Source of the DNA: G963665405 sp963665405 | GTDB taxonomy: Bacteria; Chloroflexota; Dehalococcoidia; Lucifugimonadales; G963665405 | Length of the DNA stretch: 64,000 bases | Direction: 5' to 3' | Assembly: GCA_963665405.2 (NCBI GenBank) | Contig: CAXXUH010000004.1 | Location: 310,001 to 374,000, forward strand | Shown here: positions 15,976-23,819 of the stretch, one piece after another | How the letters are laid out: each line of letters opens with the position of its first letter | How positions within the stretch are numbered: the stretch's first letter is position 1 | The notes under the pieces: generated by a model | What the model saw: the letters and a program-made list of their open reading frames with translations, nothing else | Database searches by the model: none | Told to the model about the DNA's origin: nothing | Program-made: the position numbers and the translations under genes

Positions 15976-16367
15976 AGACGGCCAAGCGCAAGAACAAGCG
16001 CAGGCAGAACCGAAACGGGAGCGCCTGGCGGCGCTTCTCCCCGGACGGGACGACCTGCCGCTACTGCAAGCACGACCACACCACGCACCTGACAAGCTCA
16101 GGCCAACCCCACTTCTACCGGCCCGCCACGGAAGCGGAGAAGCGCGACCCCTCGGTCATGCTCTACCGCCACACCCTGTCCCAGGGCGGCTCCGTGCTGG
16201 TGCGGCGGATGGTCGTCGCCAACCACGCCGAGCTCGTCACCGCCTTCTGCACCGCCTGCGCGGAGAGCATCGGGACTCACCAGGTCCTCTGCTACCAGCG
16301 CAACGTGGGCGTCGGAGAGGTGGTCGGGGTGCAGACCGGCCACAGGGACATGGCAATCGCCGCCTGA
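15960..16367 (+). CDS. zinc-ribbon-like hypothetical protein
   Basis: 135 residues. A very basic start (KTAKRKNKRRQNRNGSAWRR) precedes TCRYCKHDHTTHL, and a second Cys pair lies at AFCTACAESIGTH near residue 98. CxxC + H and CxxC could build a zinc site. The N-terminal basic tract suggests nucleic-acid binding. It overlaps the preceding gene by 16 bases and precedes another zinc-ribbon gene. No family is recognised. Confidence 0.62.
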   Translation: MDRTLKTAKRKNKRRQNRNGSAWRRFSPDGTTCRYCKHDHTTHLTSSGQPHFYRPATEAEKRDPSVMLYRHTLSQGGSVLVRRMVVANHAELVTAFCTACAESIGTHQVLCYQRNVGVGEVVGVQTGHRDMAIAA

Positions 16368-16400
16368 CGCGGCGCAAAACACAGGAAAGGAGAGGAGACC

Positions 16401-16670
16401 ATGCCAACGGAACAGACGCTGTTCTTCACCTGCCCCCACTGCGACGAGCGGTTCGCGCAGGTCGAGGAGCCTGATAAGGACATCCACACCGGGGAGACCT
16501 ACCACTGCGGCTCGTGCGGCATCCAGGTGGTCTTCCAGGCGGTGACCGTCGAGGACTACGTGCCGCCCCCCAGGGCGAGAAGGGACTGCCACTTCTGCAA
16601 CCCCGAACCCTGCCGGTTCGGGCCGTCAACGGACACGACAGACGACACAGAGAAAGGAGAGACGACATGA
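16401..16670 (+). CDS. small zinc-ribbon protein
   Basis: 89 residues with three Cys pairs: FTCPHCDERF (about 11-14), YHCGSCGIQVVF (about 36-39) and DCHFCNPEPC (about 62-70). The first two form a typical zinc ribbon. GAAAGGAGAGGAGACC precedes the ATG. Its TGA overlaps the ATG of the methyltransferase (ATGA), so the two are coupled and the ribbon may be a partner of that enzyme. Tail Thr/Asp-rich. Confidence 0.68.
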   Translation: MPTEQTLFFTCPHCDERFAQVEEPDKDIHTGETYHCGSCGIQVVFQAVTVEDYVPPPRARRDCHFCNPEPCRFGPSTDTTDDTEKGETT

Positions 16671-17704
16671 GACTTGCAGCACAGGCAAAAGGCGGGTTTT
16701 ACCCCACGCCGGAGCGGGTCGTTGACCTGCTCGCGGAGCTGATTCACACCCCCACCGGCTACTACCACAGGGACCGGGAGACCCTCCGCATCCTCGACCC
16801 CTGCTGCGGGGCCGGGGAGGCGCTGGCGCAGCTGGCCGAGCGTATGGACGTGCCCAACGCCATCCCCATCGAGACCTACGGCGTTGAGCTGCACCGGGAC
16901 CGGGCGGAGGAGGCGGAGAAGCGGCTCGGCCGCGCCCTGGCCTCCGACCTGTTCGCCACGTCCATAGCGAACGGGGCCTTCGGGCTGCTCCTGCTCAACC
17001 CCCCCTACGATTACGACTCGGAAGACAAGCGGACGGAGCACGCCTTCCTGACCCAGACCACGCGCTACCTGGCCGAGGGCGGGCTGCTGGCCTTCATCGT
17101 CCCCAGGCAGCGCCTCGCGGTCTCGGCCCGCTACCTGTCCACCCACTACGGGCGGATGCGGTGCTGGGCCTTCCCGCACCCTGAGCGGGAGGTCTTCGAC
17201 CAGGTAGTGTTGATGGCCTACAGGAAGGCCGACCCCGTTCCCGACGCCCACGGCGAGAGCATGGTGCTGGAGTGGGCGGTGGGAGAGCCGGAGCCGATGC
17301 GCCCCGAACAGTACCCGCCGTTCACCCCGAAGACCACGCCGAGCGGCGACATCCTGTTCACCACCCGCACCGTCGATCCCGTCGCGGCTGCTGCCGAGGC
17401 GCGGCGGTTGGGGCTGTGGACGAGCACGGAGATAACCGACACCCTCTGGCCCGCCAGGGACACCCGCACCCGCCCGCTGATGCCTCTTCGCAGGGGCCAC
17501 ATGGCGATGCTGGTGGCGGCGGGCTTCCTCGACAACCTCTGCCTGGAGGCCGAAGGGCGGCGCATCCTGGTCAAGGGCCGCACCAGCAAGGAGATGGTCA
17601 TGGTGGAGGACAGCCCCGAGAAGGAGGTCCACCGGGAGAAGCTCAAGACCACCGTGGTCGCCCTGGACCTGCACGACGGAGAGATCACCGACATCGCAGC
17701 ATAG
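16667..17704 (+). CDS. DUF6094-type N6-adenine DNA methyltransferase
   Basis: 345 residues. An opening of AAQAKGGFYPTPERVVDLLAEL leads to the SAM-binding motif ILDPCCGAGEALAQLAE (about 42-58). The catalytic motif is LLLNPPYDYDSE (about 105-116), the NPPY form used by amino-group methylating DNA enzymes. A C-terminal region of ~170 residues (TTRTVDPVAAAAEARRLGLW, PLMPLRRGHMAMLVAAGFL) fits the DUF6094 plasmid family and may recognise the target. It probably marks element DNA against host restriction (inference). The ATG overlaps the previous TGA. No cognate restriction endonuclease is visible. A 109-base two-hairpin junction follows. Confidence 0.85.
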   Translation: MRLAAQAKGGFYPTPERVVDLLAELIHTPTGYYHRDRETLRILDPCCGAGEALAQLAERMDVPNAIPIETYGVELHRDRAEEAEKRLGRALASDLFATSIANGAFGLLLLNPPYDYDSEDKRTEHAFLTQTTRYLAEGGLLAFIVPRQRLAVSARYLSTHYGRMRCWAFPHPEREVFDQVVLMAYRKADPVPDAHGESMVLEWAVGEPEPMRPEQYPPFTPKTTPSGDILFTTRTVDPVAAAAEARRLGLWTSTEITDTLWPARDTRTRPLMPLRRGHMAMLVAAGFLDNLCLEAEGRRILVKGRTSKEMVMVEDSPEKEVHREKLKTTVVALDLHDGEITDIAA

Positions 17705-17705
17705 A

Positions 17706-17769
17706 CGGCTCGTCCCAAGAGCCGCGCCACAAGGCCCCGCCATCCCTCTACCGGGAAACGGCGGGGCCT
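17706..17769 (+). other. two-hairpin intergenic module after the methyltransferase
   Basis: CGGCTC (17706-17711) with GAGCCG (17719-17724), then AGGCCCCGCC (17732-17741) with GGCGGGGCCT (17760-17769), with an inner CCC/GGG step. Perfect stems; no T-run follows. Confidence 0.72.
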
Positions 17770-17813
17770 CGTTTCGTCTGGACGCAACACCATTATAAAG
17801 GAAGGTCGTGAAG

Positions 17814-18008
17814 ATGCAGATAACCATGACGCTGGAAGCCTGCTGCCGGTGCGGGCAGCCCATCGCCCCCGGCGAACCCGCCATGCAGACCGCCTCGGTG
17901 GACATCATCGGCGGACGGGCGGTCTCCTCCCCGGTGAAGTCCTACCACCTGCGGGGCAGGTGCTACGACGACGCAAAGCGGCGGGAGTCCCTCCCCAACG
18001 CAGCATAG
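17814..18008 (+). CDS. small zinc-ribbon protein
   Basis: 64 residues: LEACCRCGQPIAPGEPAM, then SYHLRGRCYDDAKRRE. The CxRCG pair with the later H/C suggests a treble-clef or PARP-type small zinc finger. I prefer the ATG at 17814 (AAAGGAAGG eight bases upstream) to the GTG at 17808, which sits only two bases from that site. It lies between two hairpin modules and upstream of the helicase. Function unknown. Confidence 0.65.
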   Translation: MQITMTLEACCRCGQPIAPGEPAMQTASVDIIGGRAVSSPVKSYHLRGRCYDDAKRRESLPNAA

Positions 18009-18009
18009 A

Positions 18010-18062
18010 CGGCTCACACGAGCCGCTCACGAGGCCCCGTTGGTCCCATCGACTGGCGGGGC
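18010..18062 (+). other. two-hairpin intergenic module before the helicase
   Basis: CGGCTC (18010-18015) with GAGCCG (18020-18025), then GCCCCGTTGGTC (18034-18045) with GACTGGCGGGGC (18051-18062), fully paired with wobbles. The first hairpin matches that at 17706 in both arms. Confidence 0.72.
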
Positions 18063-18111
18063 ATCGCCTATCGCCCAACCCCAAGCACTCTCATAAAGGA
18101 AGGAGAAAGAC

Positions 18112-20475
18112 ATGAACCTCGGACAGTTCATCGACACGTTCAAGGACGCCATCGCCCAGCGGGTGGTGGAGTCCTACCCACCCCTCTACCGGCCCTCGGA
18201 GAACGGCCACAAGCTCCCCCGCCTGCTCCGCAAGCCCCTGGGGGCGCAGGAGGACGCCATCAAGGGAGCGGCCCTCTCCCTCGAAGCCCACCGGGGCACC
18301 ACCGTCGTCGGCGAGATGGGCACCGGCAAGACCTTCATCGCCGCCGCCGCCGCACATCTGGCGGGCTTCAAGCGGGTCCTGGTCCTCTGCCCGCCCCACC
18401 TGGTCCCCAAGTGGAAGCGGGAGGTGGAGATGACGGTGCCCGGCGCCCGCGCCGTCATCGTCAAGTCCATCACCGACCTGGAGCGGCTGCGCCTCTCCGT
18501 CGGCTCCGGCCCCCTCTTCGCGGTGATGAGCCGTGAGAAGGCCAAGCTCTCCTACCGCTGGATGCCCGCCGTGATAGAGCGGTGGGCAACGTCGAAGGGC
18601 AGGCTCCTTCGGGACGAGGAGACGGGCGAGCCGTTCCGGGTCCCCTGTTGCCCCGACTGCACCGCCCAGATCGTGGACAAGGACGGCGTTCCCCTCACGG
18701 ACGAGGACCTGAACCGCCGCAAGCACACCTGCGCCGGCTGCGGCTCTCCCCTCTGGCAGGCCGACAAGTCCGGCCCCGCCCGCTACCCTTTGGCCGACTA
18801 CGTGAAGCACCACATGAAGGGGTTCTTCGACCTGCTGGTCGGGGACGAGGTGCACGAGTACAAGGGGCGCGGAAGCGCCCAGGGCATCGCCGCCGGAGTC
18901 CTCGCCGATGTCTGCGGCAAGTCCCTCAGCCTGTCGGGGACTCTGATGGGCGGCTATTCGAGCACGCTCTTTCACCTGCTCTACCGGTTCAGCCCGGAGA
19001 TCAGGACGGACTTCGGACGCTCCGACGAGCACCGCTGGATACAGCGGTACGGCTTCGAGGAGCACACCGTCGGCAAGCCGGACGACGACTCGGTGGAGGA
19101 CGGGAGGTTCAGCAGGCGGCGCAAGTACCGCAAGGTGGTCAGGGAGCGGCCGGGCCTCGTTCCCTCGGCCCTGTTCCACATAATCGGGAACACCGTCTTC
19201 CTGCGCCTCGCGGACGTGGCCTCCGGGCTGCCCCCATACGAGGAGCAGGTGATGCTGTCCAGCATGGACTCGGAGGAGGACGCGACGGGCTACTCCCAGC
19301 GCAGCGCCTACAACACCGTGTACGAGGAGCTGCGGCTGAAGCTGGCTGAGGCTCTCAAGGCTGGCTCGAAGCGGCTGCTGGCGACCTACCTGCAAACCCT
19401 GCTGGCCTACCCGGACGGCTGCACCAGGGGGGAGACGGTCTTCGACCCCAGGAGCGGGGACGTCATCGTCCAGGTGCCGCCCCTGTCGGAGGAGAAGCTG
19501 TACCCCAAGGAGAAGGCCCTCATCGACATGGTGGCGGCGGAGCGGATGGAGGGCCGCAGGGTGCTGGTCTACGCCACGCACACCGGGACGCGGGACATCA
19601 CCGAGCGGATGGACGACATGCTCACCCGGCACGGGTTCCGCGTGGCGGTGATGAAGGCCGACGCCGTGGCCCCGGAACGGCGGGAGGCGTGGGTGGCCGA
19701 CAAGGTGAAGCAGGGAATCGACGTGATGATCTGCCACCCCAGGCTGGTGCAGACGGGGTTGGACTTGATCGACTTCCCAACGCTGATCTGGTACGAAACT
19801 GATTACAGCGTCTACGTCATGCGGCAGGCGTCACGCCGGTCGTGGCGCATCGGGCAGACCCGCCCGGTGAAGGTGGTGTTCATGAGCTACAAGAACACCC
19901 TCCAGGCCGACGCCCTGAAGCTGGTGGCGAAGAAGCTGCAAAGCTCCCTCGCCGTCGAGGGCGAGCTGCCGGAGGACGGGCTGGCCGCCTACGGCGACGA
20001 CGGCGACGACCTGATGATGGCGCTGGCCCGCAAGATCGTCAGCGGGGACGAGGAGGAGGACGAGACGGTAGAGGCGGTCTTCGCCCAGGCGAGGGACGCC
20101 GAGGCCGCTTCGGAAGAGTTCCTGGTGGACGACGGCTGGAAGGTCGTCGAAGTCGAGCCGGAGGCTGCCCCGGCCAACGGCAACGGCCACCACGCTGACG
20201 GCATCGGGCCGACGGTCGAGCTCGTCCTGGACACCGGCCACGTGTCCGCCAACGGGAACGGCCATGCGGCTGTCCCGGTCAACGGCAACGGACACCGCGA
20301 CGAGGCCCCTGAGCCGCAGCAGACGCTGTTTTCCTGGGCCGAGTTCATGGCCGAGGAGCCGGTGAAGCCGAAGCGCCGGGGCCGCAAGGCGCAGCCCGCT
20401 TCCACGTCCCTGTTCGATTGGGCGCTAAACGCGGAGCAGGAGCGCGAAGCGGAGCCTGTCGGCGCTCGACGTTAA
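18112..20475 (+). CDS. SNF2/DEAD-type superfamily 2 helicase
   Basis: 787 residues. Helicase motif I is VVGEMGTGKTFIAAAAA (about 63-79), followed by a VLVLCPPHLVPKWKREV motif Ia. A zinc-ribbon-like insertion (CCPDCTAQI, TCAGCGSPLW) precedes the motif II equivalent VGDEVHEYKG. The C-terminal half has RVLVYATHTGTRDI, MICHPRLVQTGLDLIDFPTLIWYE and RQASRRSWRIGQTRPV, the SNF2 motif V/VI signature. The tail (about 690-787) is disordered, with three NGNGH tracts, and ends with a short FDWAL segment. It probably remodels or unwinds DNA with the nuclease, SSB and methyltransferase genes upstream. It is the last gene of the operon, closed by a perfect hairpin. A decayed relative lies at 26615-27590. Confidence 0.9.
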   Translation: MNLGQFIDTFKDAIAQRVVESYPPLYRPSENGHKLPRLLRKPLGAQEDAIKGAALSLEAHRGTTVVGEMGTGKTFIAAAAAHLAGFKRVLVLCPPHLVPKWKREVEMTVPGARAVIVKSITDLERLRLSVGSGPLFAVMSREKAKLSYRWMPAVIERWATSKGRLLRDEETGEPFRVPCCPDCTAQIVDKDGVPLTDEDLNRRKHTCAGCGSPLWQADKSGPARYPLADYVKHHMKGFFDLLVGDEVHEYKGRGSAQGIAAGVLADVCGKSLSLSGTLMGGYSSTLFHLLYRFSPEIRTDFGRSDEHRWIQRYGFEEHTVGKPDDDSVEDGRFSRRRKYRKVVRERPGLVPSALFHIIGNTVFLRLADVASGLPPYEEQVMLSSMDSEEDATGYSQRSAYNTVYEELRLKLAEALKAGSKRLLATYLQTLLAYPDGCTRGETVFDPRSGDVIVQVPPLSEEKLYPKEKALIDMVAAERMEGRRVLVYATHTGTRDITERMDDMLTRHGFRVAVMKADAVAPERREAWVADKVKQGIDVMICHPRLVQTGLDLIDFPTLIWYETDYSVYVMRQASRRSWRIGQTRPVKVVFMSYKNTLQADALKLVAKKLQSSLAVEGELPEDGLAAYGDDGDDLMMALARKIVSGDEEEDETVEAVFAQARDAEAASEEFLVDDGWKVVEVEPEAAPANGNGHHADGIGPTVELVLDTGHVSANGNGHAAVPVNGNGHRDEAPEPQQTLFSWAEFMAEEPVKPKRRGRKAQPASTSLFDWALNAEQEREAEPVGARR

Positions 20476-20486
20476 AGAGCAACAAA

Positions 20487-20527
20487 CAGGGGGAGGTCAT
20501 CGCTGAAGTAGCGATGACCTCCCCCTG
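20487..20527 (+). terminator. perfect 18-bp terminator hairpin ending the processing operon
   Basis: The arm 20487-20504 (CAGGGGGAGGTCATCGCT) is the exact reverse complement of 20510-20527 around a GAAGT loop. No T-run follows directly, but the MITE-like insertion begins 14 bases downstream and may have displaced it. A related hairpin lies at 23205-23240. Confidence 0.8.
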
Positions 20528-20540
20528 CAAGTCCATGTAT

Positions 20541-20712
20541 GAGCTTGTCTCAGAAGTCCGCCGCCCCCGAGGACGTCGATTTGTGGATGTTGGCTTTCGC
20601 TGGGAAGACGGTGTTGTCTGCCGCATTTCCAACTTTGTCATTTCACAGGACGCTAGAATCAGGCTGCCCTGCCTAGCGTGAACCCGGTCAAGGGACTTTG
20701 TGAGACAGACTC
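20541..20712. mobile_element. 172-bp MITE-like insertion
   Basis: The ends GAGCTTGTCTCAGAAGTCC (20541-20559) and, inverted, GAGTCTGTCTCACAAAGTCC (from 20712 back to 20693) match over about 17 of 20 positions. GTAT flanks it on both sides (20537-20540 and 20713-20716), consistent with a 4-bp target duplication. The interior has no transposase. It separates the terminator hairpin from a downstream motif found contiguous near 23241. The parent insertion sequence is not visible in this window. Confidence 0.68.
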
Positions 20713-20998
20713 GTATGCGGCTCTTGTATCTTGACTTCAGGCCCGTACTATTCAGTGGGCAGGCCCCGCCCTAGCCATCCATGTATGCCGACCTTTTTTG
20801 TTGCCCAGAATCAACTTGTCCTGATAGACCTAAGCACATTATCACAATAACTTATGTTACATGTGCTGGTGTACTTAGTGTAGCTTGCAGAAGACTTTCA
20901 AGCACTTCCCGGTCAACACAAACGTGGTGGGGGTAAAACGTACAGCAACCAAATCCATCCGACCAGTTAGTCTCTAGGTTCGTACTCTCCACAGGTGC
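20713..20998. other. gene-free gap between MITE and lspA
   Basis: No credible gene. A CCATGTATGCCGACC + TTTTTTGTTGCCCAG string (about 20778-20806) is shared with 23246-23275, just behind the second hairpin. The AT-rich stretch near 20835-20880 shows no clear promoter. Confidence 0.4.
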
Positions 20999-21493
20999 TT
21001 ATGAGTACCAACCCAACCTGGCAAGAGACCGAGCAGTTACATCCGGGAGATCCCACGCAAAGCCGGCGAGTCCTATCAGAATTGACACGTCCGCCACGTT
21101 GAAAATGAACCAAGGGACGATGTGGATGAAGTCGGTCACGTGGCCAAAGACGGCTCGGTCGACGAGATTGCCGACAGCACCAGCGAGCATCAGCCCAAAG
21201 CTAAGTTGCGACCGTATGCCGGTCTTCGGTCGAGGCCAATATAGAGCGGACAGCACACCGATGCCGATCGTGGAGACGACGATGAGTGCAATCGTATGCC
21301 CACTAAACAGCTCGATTGCGCTCCCTGAGTTTGTGACACGAGTGAGGCGAAAGAAACCGTCCAGCGTCCATGATTCGCCAACCGCTAGGGCCTGAATGAC
21401 CAAGAGCTTAGCCACTTGGTCGAATGCAAGTACCACCATAGTGGTGAGGATGCCAACTCGATGCCGCAGGACAAAGGCTGCAAAGTCTGCCAT
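20999..21493 (-). CDS. lspA: lipoprotein signal peptidase (signal peptidase II)
   Basis: 164-residue inner-membrane aspartyl protease that cleaves the signal peptides of prolipoproteins. Four hydrophobic helices are visible. The two catalytic Asp lie in GAVGNLVDRAVFGHVTDFIHI (about 111-131) and FNVADVSILIG (about 136-146), both intact, and an N-terminal FDQVAKLLV matches the family. The length is normal. I took the ATG at 21493; a GTG one codon earlier is possible. The neighbours are exported proteins and a lipoprotein (24920), not the usual ileS or rluD context, so this is probably an accessory copy carried with cargo. Base composition looks lower in GC than the backbone. Confidence 0.92.
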   Translation of the reverse strand: MADFAAFVLRHRVGILTTMVVLAFDQVAKLLVIQALAVGESWTLDGFFRLTRVTNSGSAIELFSGHTIALIVVSTIGIGVLSALYWPRPKTGIRSQLSFGLMLAGAVGNLVDRAVFGHVTDFIHIVPWFIFNVADVSILIGLAGFAWDLPDVTARSLARLGWYS

Positions 21494-21726
21494 CACCCGG
21501 CCATTATATGCATCCGAGTGTCTAAGTGGCCAGGGGGCGATACTAGATGTGGTTCAGGAAAGGGCGAGGGGTAGCTAACGATAGCTAGTGAGGAATTTCC
21601 CTCAACGGCAGGGATGGCGTATCTTGAGACAGCCAGCGGTCCGATATTGACTAAGCTGAAGCCCAGCTTTAGCGACTACTGTAAAGCGCGGAGTTTATCC
21701 TTGCCCGCTAAGCCTCAGCGTATGGA

Positions 21727-22200
21727 TTACTCCGTCGCCCATGACAGAGCGGAATAGATCACGTTCCCGCTGCCGTCGTCGATTATGACAGTGACCCGCG
21801 GGTCTGTCGGAATGGATGTCGCCCCGCGCGGAACACGAGCGACTGCCGGAAAATCATGGAAAACCGCGACCCATACTCCTAAGTTTGTAGCCTGCGCGTC
21901 AGTGTCTTCGCGGAGACCAGTGAATGCTCCAGTTGCCATTCGGATGGGCAACTCCGTCGGCTCGTCAATGCCCCAGGATCCTCTCAAGAAGTCTACTGCC
22001 TGTGCTTTCGCCTCTGCTTTGGGACGCGAAGGATCGAAGTTAGATTCTACTAACTGAACATGCTCATCAACCTTTGCACCCGAATTCCCAAGAGGTGTGC
22101 GATTATCGCCGCTGAACCCTACAAATAGCGCGGAGGTTAGCACTGCCACCGCTGCGATCGCTGCAAAACTGAAGATGTATAGCAATTTGCGAGATCTCAT
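21727..22200 (-). CDS. membrane-anchored exported protein, unknown
   Basis: 157 residues. A short basic start (MRSRKLL) and one hydrophobic helix (about 8-28) form a signal anchor. The outer part contains KVDEHVQLVESNFDPSRPKAEAKAQAVDFL, then WVAVFHDFPAVARVPRG and a beta-rich end (PRVTVIIDDGSGNVIYSALSW). The ATG at 22200 follows AAAAGAGGACTTAAC; an open frame extends further upstream into the next gene's end and is not used. It lies 34 bases downstream of the larger exported protein on the same strand, so the two are likely co-transcribed. No family is recognised. Confidence 0.62.
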   Translation of the reverse strand: MRSRKLLYIFSFAAIAAVAVLTSALFVGFSGDNRTPLGNSGAKVDEHVQLVESNFDPSRPKAEAKAQAVDFLRGSWGIDEPTELPIRMATGAFTGLREDTDAQATNLGVWVAVFHDFPAVARVPRGATSIPTDPRVTVIIDDGSGNVIYSALSWATE

Positions 22201-22234
22201 GTTAAGTCCTCTTTTCGACAATGATTCAATGCAG

Positions 22235-23002
22235 CTAGCTGCAACGCGAATCCCATATATGGTAACTGGTGCCGCTGCCACCGCCTGAGGAAGTCACCAT
22301 ATTCGCCTCATCCGGGGGGGTCGTAAAGGCTGGAGGTGACTCCCAATAGGCGTGGCCGTCATAAGCCCACACTTCGATATTCTCCACAGTAACTTTGTTG
22401 TTTGTGCCCCCCGGTGAATGGTCTCCTTTGTCGATTCCAGGAACAGCTTGGAAGCTGTGAACTTCTGCTGACACGTCCCACTGCGTCGGAGTCCAATTCA
22501 CGGTGAGGTTCTGGGTCGTTCCACCATTGTAAGAAACCTGGATTTGCGCATTGCTGCCAGGCACGTCAGCCCATAACAATTTGTACTCTTTCATGCCTGA
22601 CGGGTTGACCCCTGGAGGGGTCGTCGACCATGTCCCATTAGACTTGTAGAAGTATCTGAAGTATCCACTATTGCTGTAGCCCTCGCTGAACACGTTTTCA
22701 AAGTTGTCGTTGTGGTCTTTGCCCCACCCAACCTGGTAGTATCTGCTCCGGCTAGAGTTGATGAACATCACCCAGATCGACGTGTCAACAAACACTGGGT
22801 CGGGATCGTAGGACTCAATGTCGGCTCTGATTTGACGGTAGTCGCTAGACCAATTGGCTTGGGACGGCGTTGCATATCTGCCGCCAAACCAGTTCCCGTT
22901 GTTCCCTTGGGCGATGTTGCAAGAAGCTGCAAATACCGGTTTGGCGATGCCCGATGATGAATAAGCAACGAGAGCAACGAGAAATGCCGCTATCGCTACC
23001 AT
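22235..23002 (-). CDS. secreted Trp/Tyr-rich protein, unknown
   Basis: About 255 residues from the ATG at 23002. A signal peptide (MVAIAAFLVALVAYSSSGIAKPVFA) is followed by a mature region dense in Trp, Tyr and Asn: NWFGGRYATPSQANW, RSRYYQVGWGKDHN, YFRYFYKSNGTW, VSYNGGTTQNLTVNWTP. The beta-sheet-like pattern suggests a secreted sugar-binding or neuraminidase-like fold, but no motif is decisive. A Gly/Ser patch (SSGGGSGTSYH) precedes the C-terminus. The start is uncertain: TTG codons at 23005 and 23029 would add a few basic residues. The family is unknown. Confidence 0.6.
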   Translation of the reverse strand: MVAIAAFLVALVAYSSSGIAKPVFAASCNIAQGNNGNWFGGRYATPSQANWSSDYRQIRADIESYDPDPVFVDTSIWVMFINSSRSRYYQVGWGKDHNDNFENVFSEGYSNSGYFRYFYKSNGTWSTTPPGVNPSGMKEYKLLWADVPGSNAQIQVSYNGGTTQNLTVNWTPTQWDVSAEVHSFQAVPGIDKGDHSPGGTNNKVTVENIEVWAYDGHAYWESPPAFTTPPDEANMVTSSGGGSGTSYHIWDSRCS

Positions 23003-23204
23003 CAACGTCTTTGTTATCTTCTCTCTGGTCAACAAAGTTGCAATGAGCGTGGGAGCCCTTCGCTTGACCAGAGTTCCATAGTCATCGACCCCTCCTTCGC
23101 ATCTAGAATGCGCGTCAGCCCAACGTACCTTATAAAGAAAGCCTATGTCAAGTGGCTGATTGCCCTCCCTACAGGCAGGCGCAGGGCGCTGACCCTTAAC
23201 GACA

Positions 23205-23240
23205 CAGGAGGAGGCCATCGCTTGCGATGGCCTCCTCCTG
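23205..23240 (-). terminator. perfect 17-bp hairpin downstream of the XRE gene
   Basis: CAGGAGGAGGCCATCGC (23205-23221) and its exact reverse complement (23224-23240) are separated by TT. It lies 37 bases beyond the stop of the minus-strand XRE gene. The stem differs from the hairpin at 20487 at two positions, both compensated on the other arm, and is followed by a shared GTCCATGTGT and TTTTTTGTTGCCCA string. Confidence 0.75.
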
Positions 23241-23276
23241 CTTGTCCATGTGTCCGGGCTTTTTTGTTGCCCAAGT

Positions 23277-23708
23277 TTAGACGTTGACCCGGCCATCCGG
23301 GTGCGCTGTGTTTGACGGTCTCTCGGACTGAATTGCCGATGGAGTGACTGAGCCGCCGTTCTCGCGTCCACGGGTTTCCCTCTCATGGAGATAGCGTATG
23401 AAGTCGGAGATCGACCTCAGCGACTCGTCCGACAGCCCCTCGCCCAATGTAGCCAGGAGCTGTATCGACTCGGCATTTGCCGGGGCCGACGGTCGAGTCC
23501 CCGCACCCTCGTCTTCGTCGCTGAGCAGCCACGATACGGTAGTATCGTAGATGTCGGCCAAGCCGCGAAGGGCCAGTCCCGATGGCCGGGAACGCCCGGC
23601 CTCGTATCGCCAGATCGTATTGGCATCGACACCGGCAGCCTGGGCAGCTTCACGCTGCGTGAGTCCCCTCATTGCGCGAGCTCCCCTTAAACGGTCAGAT
23701 AGTTTCAT
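23277..23708 (-). CDS. XRE-family transcriptional regulator
   Basis: 143 residues. The helix-turn-helix is near residues 4-60: LRGARAMRGLTQREAAQAAGVDANTIWRYEAGRSRPSGLALRGLADIYDTTVSWLL, a full XRE/Cro domain. The C-terminal part includes a helical segment (ESIQLLATLGEGLSDESLRSISDFIRYLHERE), possibly for dimer contacts, and a disordered end. I chose the ATG at 23708; frames from 23786 start in the promoter region. It is transcribed away from the exported-protein gene at 23820, and the gap between them holds paired AGTGTA motifs that could be its operator. It probably represses the cargo genes (inference). Confidence 0.85.
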   Translation of the reverse strand: MKLSDRLRGARAMRGLTQREAAQAAGVDANTIWRYEAGRSRPSGLALRGLADIYDTTVSWLLSDEDEGAGTRPSAPANAESIQLLATLGEGLSDESLRSISDFIRYLHERETRGRENGGSVTPSAIQSERPSNTAHPDGRVNV

Positions 23709-23819
23709 AGATTTGCGCTTTCCCCTTTCTCTCTCCGCATGGGAGAAAGTCATCAGAGTATAGTGTACCCTCGCAATATTTAACAAACACAGTGTAGACT
23801 AACTCTGCGAATTAAACAC
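23709..23819. promoter_or_regulatory. divergent promoter with candidate XRE operator
   Basis: AGAGT (23755-23759) is inverted at ACTCT (23802-23806), and TAGTGTA (23761-23767) recurs as CAGTGTA (23790-23796). The AT-rich core CAATATTTAACAAA lies between. The spacing suits a repressor controlling both directions. Confidence 0.45.
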
